From: Balneolales bacterium ANBcel1
GTDB lineage: Bacteria; Bacteroidota; Rhodothermia; Balneolales; Natronogracilivirgulaceae
NCBI GenBank assembly: GCA_029688905.1
Contig: JARULB010000004.1
Coordinates: forward strand, 186,001 to 250,000
Length of the DNA: 64,000 bases
Direction: 5' to 3'
A model generated the notes under the pieces. It did no database searches, was not told the origin of the DNA, and saw only the letters and a list, made by a program, of their open reading frames with translations. A program made the position numbers and the translations under genes. The stretch's first letter is position 1. The number at the start of each line of letters is the position of its first letter. Of the stretch, positions 37,074 to 45,225 are shown one piece after another.

Positions 37074-37076
37074 CCG

Positions 37077-38954
37077 TCATTGATCACTTTCCTTCTTCCC
37101 GAAATCCTTGTCCAGCGGGATGAACCAGGCGGCGATAAACGCCGGAATCGTCGCGATCATCACCCAGATAAAGAAATTGGGATAACCAATCAGCTCCTGA
37201 ATCCAGCCACTGAACATGCCCGGCAACATCATCCCCAGCGCCATGAAACCGGTGGTGATGGCGAAGTGTGACGTTTTGTGCTCACCCTCCGACACGTAGA
37301 TCATGAACAGCATGTAGGCGGTAAATCCGAAGCCGTATCCGAATTGTTCGAGCGCGATCGACGCACTGATGACCACCAGGCTGTCGGGTAACATCTGCGA
37401 GAGATAGATATAGACCAGATTCGGAATGTTCATCGCAAATACCATCGGCCAAAGCCAGAATTTGAGGCCGTGACGCGCCGCCATGATCCCCCCCAGAATC
37501 CCGCCGGCGGTGAGGGCCAGCAGCCCGACCGTCCCGTAGGCAAGTCCAAGCTGACCGGTCGTCAGCGCCAGTCCGCCCAGTTCCTGCGGATCCAGCAAAA
37601 ACGGCGATGCCAGCCGCACAATCTGGGCCTCGGCAAACCGGTAGAGCAACAAAAAGGCGAGAATAGCGACAATTCGGTCCTTGCGGAAGAAGAGCACGAA
37701 AGTCTTGAAGAATTCACCGAAGATACTTTGTCCGGGATCGCGCGGTGCCGGACGGTCGGCCGCCGGATATGGCAGGATAAACCGGTGGTAGAAAAAGAAA
37801 ACCACAAACATGCCGGCCAGGAAGAAAAATGTGATGGACCAGGCGAGCGGGATGTTGCCCGACCGAACCTGAAATTCGGCGGAGCTTGCAAAATCGAGCT
37901 GATCCTCGATCTGGATCACCGCCATCGCCGGCACATTCCAGTTCTCGCGTGTGAACCGGAAATAGCTCCCCTCCACCAGGGAGATGCTTTTGTCTCCGCG
38001 TACCCGTCCGAAGTTGAGCACCACCTCTTCTCCAGGATCCGGCGGACCCGAAAGATGAAAATAGACCACTCCGACGTTTCCGGTGTACTCAGTGTCGATA
38101 TCCATCTCATCCGGCCCAAACCGGGTAGCGATAAACCCTTCCAACGGATGGATGAGCGTCCGCCTGAACCATCCCGGTTCCTCCTCCGCTTCGGTCTCCT
38201 GCAGCGCAAGGTCCTGTTCCAGCGCCGGATTGAACCCCTGATCCAGGTTCCACTCACGGGCCAGGGAGACGATCGAATCCACCTCACTGCGCAACCGGTT
38301 TTCGGTGCTGATTTCCAGCTCTGCCGGTTCGGCGATAATCCGCAATGCACCCTCCCGCTCCGTAACGCGCATCTCCTCCGGGTGCGTAATTTCGGTAAGA
38401 CCGACCTCCGGGTTCGATCGCGCGCGAATATCCACATCATCCAGACCGGTCACACTTTCGACATATCCGGCGAGAATCACCAGCAAACCCTGGCCGGAAA
38501 TCATCGCGATGCGGTAAAACGTGCTCCGTACCCCCACAAACCACGCCTGTTCGTGCTTGCTGAGGCCGAGCATGTAAAGCCCGTCGGCGGCGATGTCGTG
38601 CGTCGCCGAGCTGAACGCCATCAGCCAGAAAAAGACCAGGGTCCATTGAAGGAACCCGGGAAGCGGGGTGGTCAGCGCCACCCCCGCCATGCCCGCGCCG
38701 ATGACCAACTGCATGACGATGATCCACCACCGTTTGGTTTTCAGCAGATCCACCAGCGGACTCCAGAGCGGCTTGATCACCCACGGCAGGTAAAGCCAGC
38801 TGGTGTACAACGCGATTTCGGTGTTGGATACGCCCAGCCGGTTGTACATCACCACCGTCACGAACATGACGATCACGTACGGCACTCCCTGGGTATAATA
38901 GAGCGTAGGGATCCAGGCCCATGGGTTGCGGTAGGTCGGTTTATCCTGCGTCAT
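37077..38954 (-). CDS. ampG: AmpG-type muropeptide permease (PAT/MFS family) with inserted domain
   Basis: AmpG imports GlcNAc-anhydroMurNAc muropeptides for recycling. The N-terminal half has family motifs: 'TQGVPYVIVMFVTVVMYNRLGVSNTEIALYTSWLYLPWVIKPLWSPLVDLLKTKRWW' and 'DIAADGLYMLGLSKHEQAWFVGVRSTFYRIA'. The C-terminal half resumes near 371 with 'WSITFFFLAGMFVVFFFYHRFI'. The protein has 625 residues, while relatives usually have 430-500. The extra length is one soluble block (about 166-370) with a beta-sandwich-like signature 'FRFTRENWNVPAMAVIQIEDQ'. A second truncated copy of its 5' end occurs at 43440-43766. Confidence 0.88.
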   Translation of the reverse strand: MTQDKPTYRNPWAWIPTLYYTQGVPYVIVMFVTVVMYNRLGVSNTEIALYTSWLYLPWVIKPLWSPLVDLLKTKRWWIIVMQLVIGAGMAGVALTTPLPGFLQWTLVFFWLMAFSSATHDIAADGLYMLGLSKHEQAWFVGVRSTFYRIAMISGQGLLVILAGYVESVTGLDDVDIRARSNPEVGLTEITHPEEMRVTEREGALRIIAEPAELEISTENRLRSEVDSIVSLAREWNLDQGFNPALEQDLALQETEAEEEPGWFRRTLIHPLEGFIATRFGPDEMDIDTEYTGNVGVVYFHLSGPPDPGEEVVLNFGRVRGDKSISLVEGSYFRFTRENWNVPAMAVIQIEDQLDFASSAEFQVRSGNIPLAWSITFFFLAGMFVVFFFYHRFILPYPAADRPAPRDPGQSIFGEFFKTFVLFFRKDRIVAILAFLLLYRFAEAQIVRLASPFLLDPQELGGLALTTGQLGLAYGTVGLLALTAGGILGGIMAARHGLKFWLWPMVFAMNIPNLVYIYLSQMLPDSLVVISASIALEQFGYGFGFTAYMLFMIYVSEGEHKTSHFAITTGFMALGMMLPGMFSGWIQELIGYPNFFIWVMIATIPAFIAAWFIPLDKDFGKKESDQ

Positions 38955-38978
38955 AAGCCGGATTCAGGGAGATTGACA
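38709..38978. repeat. Direct repeat copy 1: 5' end of the AmpG-like gene
   Basis: About 270 bases covering codons 1-85 and some upstream bases, repeated in the same orientation at 43521-43790. The copies align at a constant offset of 4812 with only about ten differences seen by eye and no gaps. Confidence 0.9.
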
Positions 38979-39284
38979 GTGCGAATGGAATCAGATCAAA
39001 ACGTGTAAGACGGGGTAACGGGAGCATGTCCCGGGCCAAACGATGTCAATCTAATAAATCTTTCTGTAAATTCACTACTTGCTCTATTAACACAAGACAT
39101 TTAAAATTGCGCCGGTCAGAATACCGTAAAAAATTGGCACAAAGTGTTCCCGCCCTCTCCAGGAATTTGCTGTGACCTGATGTATATCTGGCACGGGATT
39201 TTTCGATCAACATTCATAATCTTGTACTTTTTAGGTACTGAATTAAACGGAATTGCCAGTTATTTTCTATTCGGAAAGTTTTCC
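38955..39284. other. Intergenic, AT-rich; promoter of the AmpG-like gene
   Basis: About 330 bases between the AmpG-like start and the stop codon of the GLUG gene. The first 24 bases belong to the duplicated sequence. The rest is AT-rich and contains no recognised gene, RNA or terminator. Confidence 0.5.
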
Positions 39285-40904
39285 TTATTTGATCAGCATC
39301 ATCTGCCGGGTTTGAACAAAATCACCGGTAGTCAAGTGGTACAGATATACTCCGCCGGCCAGATCAGAGGCATCGAAATGAGCGGTGTGCGATCCTGCCG
39401 GCATGGTACGGTCAATCAGGGTGGCCACCCGGCGGCCCATCACATCGTAGACAACCAGCGAAACTTGACGACCTTCCAGTAGGTCATAACGAATCACCGT
39501 AACCGGATTAAACGGGTTGGGGTAATTCTGATACAACGCCACCTTCTGTGGCCGGTCAGAATCAGGCATTGCAAAAGTGGGCTCTTTACCTTCTCCGACG
39601 AGCGGTACGATCAGCGTATCGCTGCGGTTCGGGGCATCGTGCACGATGTGCATTTCGGCCTCATAGCTATCCGCGCTTTCCGGATGGAAGGTAATCGCCA
39701 CGTCCTGACTGCTGCCGGCTTCCAGTGAAAAAGAAGAAAACTCATTGTCTATGGCAAACGGGCCGGAATCCGCTCCAGCGAGATACACCTCACCACTCAA
39801 CGAGGTATTCCCGGTATTCCGGATGGCCACTTCCCCGATACCGGAACTGTCCGTGCTAACCCGGCCAAAATCACGCTTCGCGGTATCGATCCGGATGATC
39901 GACACCAGAGGCTGGTCCACGGCATTATCAGGATCCTGCCATTTCAAGACCGGGTGGCCCCCGGTCAATTGCCAGGTATTATCGAAATCAAGTTTATACA
40001 TGTGGATAAAAGCATCTTGGCCGGTCATCTGTTCGGTGATCAGGCCGGTAATGTCTGCGTCTGTTTCAGACCCGATCCCATCATTTTGACCTGTTGTTTC
40101 GATCCCCCAATAACTCTCACTGATACTTGCCATAAAGGGATCACCAAACAGTCCACCGGTATCTTCACCTCCAACAACCTCCCCCATAGCAAATGATTGA
40201 TATGTACCTCTCATCATGCCCCACAAGGGCCAAACTACCATTGTGCCTCCGATGAGGCCTCCAACCCTGTCACTACCCATCACAAAAACATCTGTGTACG
40301 ACGACATCACCCAGTACTCGTGTCCTTCAGGATTTCCATCAATAGCAAGTGTACCAATCAACCCTCCAACCGTATTATCCCCGGTAACCTTTCCGACAAC
40401 GTAACAGGATTTAATCACTGATATAGAATTATGCCCCACCAGTCCTCCCACATGTTTATCGCCTGTCACATTGATATCTTCAAGTCCAAGATTTACAATG
40501 ACGGCATTGCCTGTTGACCCGAACAAACCCACTTCATCTTCCTTCCCACGGTTAATAGTTAGCCCGGTGATGACATGCCCGCCGCCATCGAAATGGAAGT
40601 CGATAAATTGTAAAGGCTTAAACCCTTTGCCACCATTCCAGTCCGCTGTTTCAGAGGCATCTATATCATTCATGAGTACAAAATGAGCAGCCGGGTACTC
40701 ATCAATCTTTTGTAGCTGCTCTATGGTCTCAATCTGGTATGGATTATCCCCTGTACCTGAACCAGCGGCAAACTCGGCGTTGGCCTGGGCGGAGGAAAGC
40801 AATATGCCCAGTATCATGGCTGACAGACGTTTATTGCCGCAAATATTTGTGACATCGCCATATATAAGGCCAATAGCTTTACATAACTGATATATCTTGT
40901 TCAT
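39285..40904 (-). CDS. Secreted GLUG-repeat protein with type IX sorting domain
   Basis: A 539-residue surface protein. A long signal region (first 44 residues, alternative ATG at 40817) leads to 'GSGTGDNPYQIETIEQLQKID', the usual opening of GLUG proteins. Several GLUG units follow ('VGGLVGHNSISVIKSCYVVGKVTGDNTVGGLIG', about 140-290). A choice-of-anchor D/Ig-like domain (about 340-440) precedes the type IX sorting domain 'LYQNYPNPFNPVTVIRYDLLEG...TRQMMLIK'. Relatives often act in adhesion or matrix binding. It is followed, 59 bases upstream on the same strand, by a second gene of the same design. Confidence 0.88.
   Translation of the reverse strand: MNKIYQLCKAIGLIYGDVTNICGNKRLSAMILGILLSSAQANAEFAAGSGTGDNPYQIETIEQLQKIDEYPAAHFVLMNDIDASETADWNGGKGFKPLQFIDFHFDGGGHVITGLTINRGKEDEVGLFGSTGNAVIVNLGLEDINVTGDKHVGGLVGHNSISVIKSCYVVGKVTGDNTVGGLIGTLAIDGNPEGHEYWVMSSYTDVFVMGSDRVGGLIGGTMVVWPLWGMMRGTYQSFAMGEVVGGEDTGGLFGDPFMASISESYWGIETTGQNDGIGSETDADITGLITEQMTGQDAFIHMYKLDFDNTWQLTGGHPVLKWQDPDNAVDQPLVSIIRIDTAKRDFGRVSTDSSGIGEVAIRNTGNTSLSGEVYLAGADSGPFAIDNEFSSFSLEAGSSQDVAITFHPESADSYEAEMHIVHDAPNRSDTLIVPLVGEGKEPTFAMPDSDRPQKVALYQNYPNPFNPVTVIRYDLLEGRQVSLVVYDVMGRRVATLIDRTMPAGSHTAHFDASDLAGGVYLYHLTTGDFVQTRQMMLIK
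39357..39501. repeat. 145-bp identical block, copy 1 (sorting domain)
   Basis: This stretch encodes part of the type IX sorting domain of the GLUG gene at 39285-40904. It matches 41036-41180 base for base, while the flanking sequence differs. The identity is at DNA level, including third codon positions. Confidence 0.95.
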
Positions 40905-40963
40905 GATTTAACAATTTTGGTGTACAGTAGAGGCTTTTTTATTTACTATTCGGAAAAACTTCC

Positions 40964-42778
40964 TTATTTAACCACGGTCATCTGCCGGGTCTTGCTAAAT
41001 TCCGGGGTCGTTAACCGGTAGATATATATACCACTGGCCAGATCAGAGGCATCGAAATGAGCGGTGTGCGATCCTGCCGGCATGGTACGGTCAATCAGGG
41101 TGGCCACCCGGCGGCCCATCACATCGTAGACAACCAGCGAAACTTGACGACCTTCCAGTAGGTCATAACGAATCACCGTAGTCGAATTAAACGGGTTGGG
41201 ATAGTTTTGGTGCAATATCGGTTGATCCGGGAGTGAGCTGACTTGTTCTGCTGTTGTTGGTTCGTGTCCAGAGCCTCTCATGTAAATTTCCACAGGGCTG
41301 TCAATATTTGGGGCATCGTGTTCTACATAAAGTGTGCCTTCATGGATATTTGCACTTTCAGGCCGGAAAATCACATGAATAACATCTTCGCTTTGAGGAG
41401 CCAGCATGACTGACTCCCCGCCATCTCTGAGCTCAAAGCCATCCCCCGATACCGATACTTCAATCTGTATTGGAATCGTACCACTGTTCTCTATGGGTAA
41501 TGTACGAGTGCGGGATTTTCCAACATCCTCACCCAAAAAATTAATGTACTTCCTGGGAAACCGTAAAATGGCTGCATCGGGAGCTTCTACGGTATCGTTG
41601 GGTTTCTGCCACTGAAACACAGGATAGCCCTCCGTCAGCTGCCAGGTTTCATCAAAATCGAGTTCAAACATATGGATATAAGCCTGTTCGCCCGTCATGT
41701 CGGCAGTCAGAAGGCCACGGGCATTGTGACGTATGTCGCCTCCTTGGAAGGGTAATGCCGGATTTGCGGAGTTTGGCCCTACTCCTTCGGATTGACTGCT
41801 TGTTTCCGTATTCCAATAACTCAAATCCAGAATACTGCTATTATCACCAATCAAGCCCGCCGTATTTTCTTCGCCACTTACTTCACCTAATGCATAGGCT
41901 TCCAATACCCAACTGCTCCCAGCCGGGACAACCGGCAGACTATTGTAACCAAGTAATCCCCCCACCCGGTTTTTTCCGATAACATTTCCTGTGGCATATA
42001 CAGCTTGTAATGTATGGTTACTTCTCCCCGACAACCCTCCAACATTCTCTGAGCCCTGAACATCGCCGGTGGCATATGACTTTTCAATCGTTCCCAAATT
42101 ATCTCCGGCCAATCCGCCCACTTGATCATTACCGGTGACCTGCCCTGTTGCATATGACTTTTCTGTTAATCCCCCATTGGTACCCATGAGCCCGCCCACA
42201 TAGTTATATCCTTCAACGTTCACCGCTGCATGGGCTCTGATAACTATTGCTGAACTGTAACCCATCAATCCCCCCACATTATTTTCACCTGTGACCATCC
42301 CGGTTACCGAAACATCGTGTACTTCGGCTTGCGGTAATTGATGTTGTCCCAGAAACCCGATTAGTCCCCCTACATTTCGGTGACCGGTAATTTCAACATC
42401 ACGCAGATGCGTGTTTGTGATCGTTGCCCCTCCGGCCGCTCCAAATAAACCCACCTGACTGGAATCGTTGCGTTGTATGTATAATCCGGTAATAACAAAC
42501 CCCTGGCCATCAAAAAAACCTTCAAACCGGGACGAATTTAATCGCCCGATCGGCTCAAATCCCTCGCCGCCGTTCCAGTCCGCGGTCTCCGACGCGTCGA
42601 TATCGGCCGTCTGAATGAAATGTTTGTCCAGGTACTCCTGCTCGCCGATGGCCTGAAGCTGCTCCAATGTGGCCACCTGATACGGATTTGCTTCGCTGCC
42701 GTCGCCGTCGGTGAACTGGGCTTTCAGAAGTACCGGGGTTAGCAGCATAATCATTGTGATGGGAATCCATTGCTTCAT
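40964..42778 (-). CDS. Secreted GLUG-repeat protein with type IX sorting domain (second copy)
   Basis: A 604-residue relative of the downstream gene. It has a cleavable signal ('ITMIMLLTPVLLKAQF'), the opening 'GDGSEANPYQVATLEQLQAIG', and at least seven GLUG repeats (about 100-340; e.g. 'GGLMGTNGGLTEKSYATGQVTGNDQ'). A choice-of-anchor D domain (about 405-505, 'FRPESANIHEGTLYVEHDAPN') and a type IX sorting domain end the protein. The two genes share short near-identical stretches in the N-terminal part ('DIDASETADWNGG') and an identical DNA block in the sorting domain. Confidence 0.88.
   Translation of the reverse strand: MKQWIPITMIMLLTPVLLKAQFTDGDGSEANPYQVATLEQLQAIGEQEYLDKHFIQTADIDASETADWNGGEGFEPIGRLNSSRFEGFFDGQGFVITGLYIQRNDSSQVGLFGAAGGATITNTHLRDVEITGHRNVGGLIGFLGQHQLPQAEVHDVSVTGMVTGENNVGGLMGYSSAIVIRAHAAVNVEGYNYVGGLMGTNGGLTEKSYATGQVTGNDQVGGLAGDNLGTIEKSYATGDVQGSENVGGLSGRSNHTLQAVYATGNVIGKNRVGGLLGYNSLPVVPAGSSWVLEAYALGEVSGEENTAGLIGDNSSILDLSYWNTETSSQSEGVGPNSANPALPFQGGDIRHNARGLLTADMTGEQAYIHMFELDFDETWQLTEGYPVFQWQKPNDTVEAPDAAILRFPRKYINFLGEDVGKSRTRTLPIENSGTIPIQIEVSVSGDGFELRDGGESVMLAPQSEDVIHVIFRPESANIHEGTLYVEHDAPNIDSPVEIYMRGSGHEPTTAEQVSSLPDQPILHQNYPNPFNSTTVIRYDLLEGRQVSLVVYDVMGRRVATLIDRTMPAGSHTAHFDASDLASGIYIYRLTTPEFSKTRQMTVVK
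41036..41180. repeat. 145-bp identical block, copy 2 (sorting domain)
   Basis: Partner of 39357-39501, identical over its whole length, in the sorting domain of the second GLUG gene. Confidence 0.95.
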
Positions 42779-43439
42779 ACGTCCCTCCGTTGTTGATTCA
42801 TTGATGTAAAAAAGTTATTCGACCAATTCGTGCTATTTATTTTTAAGAGAATGAAGGTGTCAGATCCTTTCAAAAAAACTTCCTGGAAAGTGACTATTAA
42901 CAACTTTTCAAAACTTGATACTAATAGAACAAGTCGATTTCGCTATTCGCACTCAAAAGCAAAGTTTTGTGTTGCAATGTTATAGGGAAACATCTTTTAT
43001 TCATTGTTCTCCTCCTGTGATGTATGTAGTGCTTCGGTTGGCCGGATAAATTACCGCCGGCTTTATTCCGGATTGCGATACCCCTTCCGTTATATTTTAG
43101 TCAAATCAATCTGATCATTTCCCGCAATTTTCAGGTACGTTATGCGGAGATGTTCAGATAACGTGTAGAAATGAAATACTGTTTTTGATTCGTAATTGTG
43201 GGGAACAGGCAATCACAACGCTATTGCTCATGCGTTGCAATCCATGAGTCAATTCTGCCTTGATGTGGGTTTCAGCATCCATCCATGGTGTTTCCAAATA
43301 AGTAATTGGAATGCTCTCTAACTTGTCATCTAAAAAGAATTATGTTTTACTTTTGTAATGGCAAGTAAATATCATCGAACTTGAGTACCTGTAATCAGTT
43401 TCTCTATAACCGTATCGGTTGATGGATGGCTATTTCTGG
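42779..43439. other. Intergenic, AT-rich, with one inverted repeat
   Basis: About 660 bases between the GLUG gene and the truncated AmpG-like copy, clearly lower in GC than the flanks. The only structure noted is ACGTTAT/ATAACGT with a 13-base spacer at 43138-43164. No protein family, RNA gene or transposase remnant was recognised. Confidence 0.5.
43138..43164. repeat. Inverted repeat ACGTTAT-N13-ATAACGT
   Basis: Perfect 7-base arms in AT-rich noncoding DNA. It could be an operator or the end of a small mobile sequence. It is too short for a full integron attC site and no second copy was found by eye. Confidence 0.5.
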
Positions 43440-43766
43440 CTACGACCCATCACCGGACAGCAGTTGTGTATCTTCTAATTCGATCACAAAAACGATAAAC
43501 AGGCCGGCGAGAATCACCAGCTGCATGACGATGATCCACCACCGTTTGGTTTTCAGCAGATCCACCAGCGGACTCCAGAGCGGCTTGATCACCCACGGCA
43601 GATAGAGCCAGCTGGTGTACAACGCGATTTCGGTGTTGGAAACGCCCAGCCGGTTGTACATCACCACCGTCACAAACATGACGATCACGTACGGAACTCC
43701 CTGGGTAAAATAGAGCGTCGGGATCCAGGCCCATGGGTTGCGGTAGGTCGGTTTGTACTGCGTCAT
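43440..43766 (-). pseudogene. Truncated second copy of the AmpG-like permease
   Basis: A 108-residue frame whose first 85 residues match the AmpG-like protein at 37077-38954 with very few changes. It then joins 'LAGLFIVFVIELEDTQ', which resembles the helix 'LAGMFVVFFFYH' at 379-390 of the full protein, and stops. The insert and ten other helices are missing, so it cannot be a working carrier. An internal deletion after duplication of the whole gene, or of a relative without the insert, would give this structure. It lies alone between AT-rich regions. Confidence 0.85.
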
Positions 43767-43790
43767 AAGCCGGATTCTGGGAGATTTACA
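43521..43790. repeat. Direct repeat copy 2: 5' end of the AmpG-like gene
   Basis: Partner of 38709-38978, same orientation, offset 4812. The similarity continues about 24 bases upstream of the start codon and then ends abruptly. Confidence 0.9.
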
Positions 43791-44166
43791 AATTCGGGAA
43801 GTTCCAGCCGTTACGGCCGATACGGTTCAGAGACGGAAAAAGAGAGCCTGCGAAGCTCAGGTCACAGCAAACGAACCACTTCTGCGCTCTGTGGTCGGAA
43901 GATACTATTTTATTAACATTATTTTCTTCGTCTGCACATACTCCCCATTCTCAACCCTTCGCAAGCTTACTTTATCTTTGCTTTCCCGGCGAAACAACAT
44001 CCCGGCTCCTAATTACCTTTCGGGTAGCATGTAAGCCGGCGGCGGTGCATATTGTGGATGGATGCCTGCGGAACATTTCCATCCTCATGATCACTCCGCA
44101 GGTATTCACTTTTCTGTTAATTCAGTTACACCCCATTTTGACGCGAGCTATGCCGATCACTCCACC
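43767..44166. other. Intergenic, no recognised feature
   Basis: About 400 bases between divergent genes. The first 24 bases belong to the AmpG-like repeat. Nothing else was recognised; the promoter of the beta-propeller lipoprotein is expected here. Confidence 0.45.
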
Positions 44167-45021
44167 ATGACACGTATTTCCCTGATTTGCACCGTTTCTA
44201 TCCTGCTGCTTCTCTCCTCCTGTTCGGAACCGGATTCCGATAAAACGGACGAGGTATCATCAGCCGTGGACGCGCCCGTTGCCGGTACCCCGCAAGTTGT
44301 CGCATCGGGTGACGGATTGCTGTTCATGGCTCCGATCTGGTCACCCGACGGATCCCTCATCGCGTTCACATCCGGGCAGTACCGCGGACTCTGGGTCGTA
44401 CGTCCCGACGGATCAGACCTTGCACAAATCACGGATGCCGAGTCCGCCGGATACCGTTTCCAATGGGCCCCGGACAACACCGCCATTACCGCACGAATTG
44501 CGCGCTATGACGGTCCGGAACGCTATTTTGCCATCGCATCTTATCATATCGAAACGGGCAGCAAGTCCATTCTGGAGGATTTTTCCAGGGCCTCCATCGA
44601 TCCGCCCGCGAAACCTGTCGAACTGCCGCGAGATTTCGGTGAACAAACGGCGCTTAACGCCACCTTCTCTCCCGACAGCACAAAAATCGCCTTCCAGCTC
44701 ATGGGTGATACTGTTTATGTGATGACGGCGGATCAACCGAAATCTCCACCCGACACATACAGACAACTGGGTCAGGGCGAACAACCGGTCTGGATGCCGG
44801 ACGGTGAACACATCATCGTAACCGTATCCGGCGACGACGGCCATCACATCACCGAATCCGACCTCTACGCGGTTCATTCAGAAAGCGGAGAACGGATACT
44901 GCTCACCGGCCATACCGACCTGATCGCCCTGCAACCGGACATTTCACCCGACGGTCGGCACCTTGTCTTTTCCTGCTACAACAGCGGCAATATTTACATT
45001 ATGGAGCTCTTGTTACCCTGA
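44167..45021 (+). CDS. TolB/WD40-like beta-propeller lipoprotein
   Basis: A 284-residue lipoprotein (signal 'CTVSILLLLSSCSEPD') with repeated PD40-type blades: 'APIWSPDGSLIAFTSGQYRGLWVVRPDGSDLAQIT', 'FQWAPDNTAITARIARYDG', 'ATFSPDSTKIAFQLMGDTVYVM', 'PDISPDGRHLVFSCYNSGNIYIM'. Such domains commonly bind proteins or peptides; no catalytic part is attached. I chose the ATG at 44167 because it gives the lipoprotein signal; the frame is open 35 codons further. It stands alone, 204 bases before the aminotransferase gene. Confidence 0.85.
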   Translation: MTRISLICTVSILLLLSSCSEPDSDKTDEVSSAVDAPVAGTPQVVASGDGLLFMAPIWSPDGSLIAFTSGQYRGLWVVRPDGSDLAQITDAESAGYRFQWAPDNTAITARIARYDGPERYFAIASYHIETGSKSILEDFSRASIDPPAKPVELPRDFGEQTALNATFSPDSTKIAFQLMGDTVYVMTADQPKSPPDTYRQLGQGEQPVWMPDGEHIIVTVSGDDGHHITESDLYAVHSESGERILLTGHTDLIALQPDISPDGRHLVFSCYNSGNIYIMELLLP

Positions 45022-45225
45022 CCAACCGCCGATCGCTTTCGTAAATAATCACGCTATCGATTATATTTCCAACAATTCACAGCTGATACGGCTACCGGCC
45101 GACTGCTCCGGCAGCAAACGGACGTCCCGAAAATATTTCACAATTGCTCGCATGAGAACCGGATCGGCCAGATCATTCAACACCTATACAAACCAGCAAT
45201 CAGGAGCGCCTCAACGAACCGGCAA

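Noticed and set aside
43138-43164. Integron attC-like or IS terminal inverted repeat
   Set aside because: The structure is too short for attC, and there is no integrase, transposase or second copy in the window.
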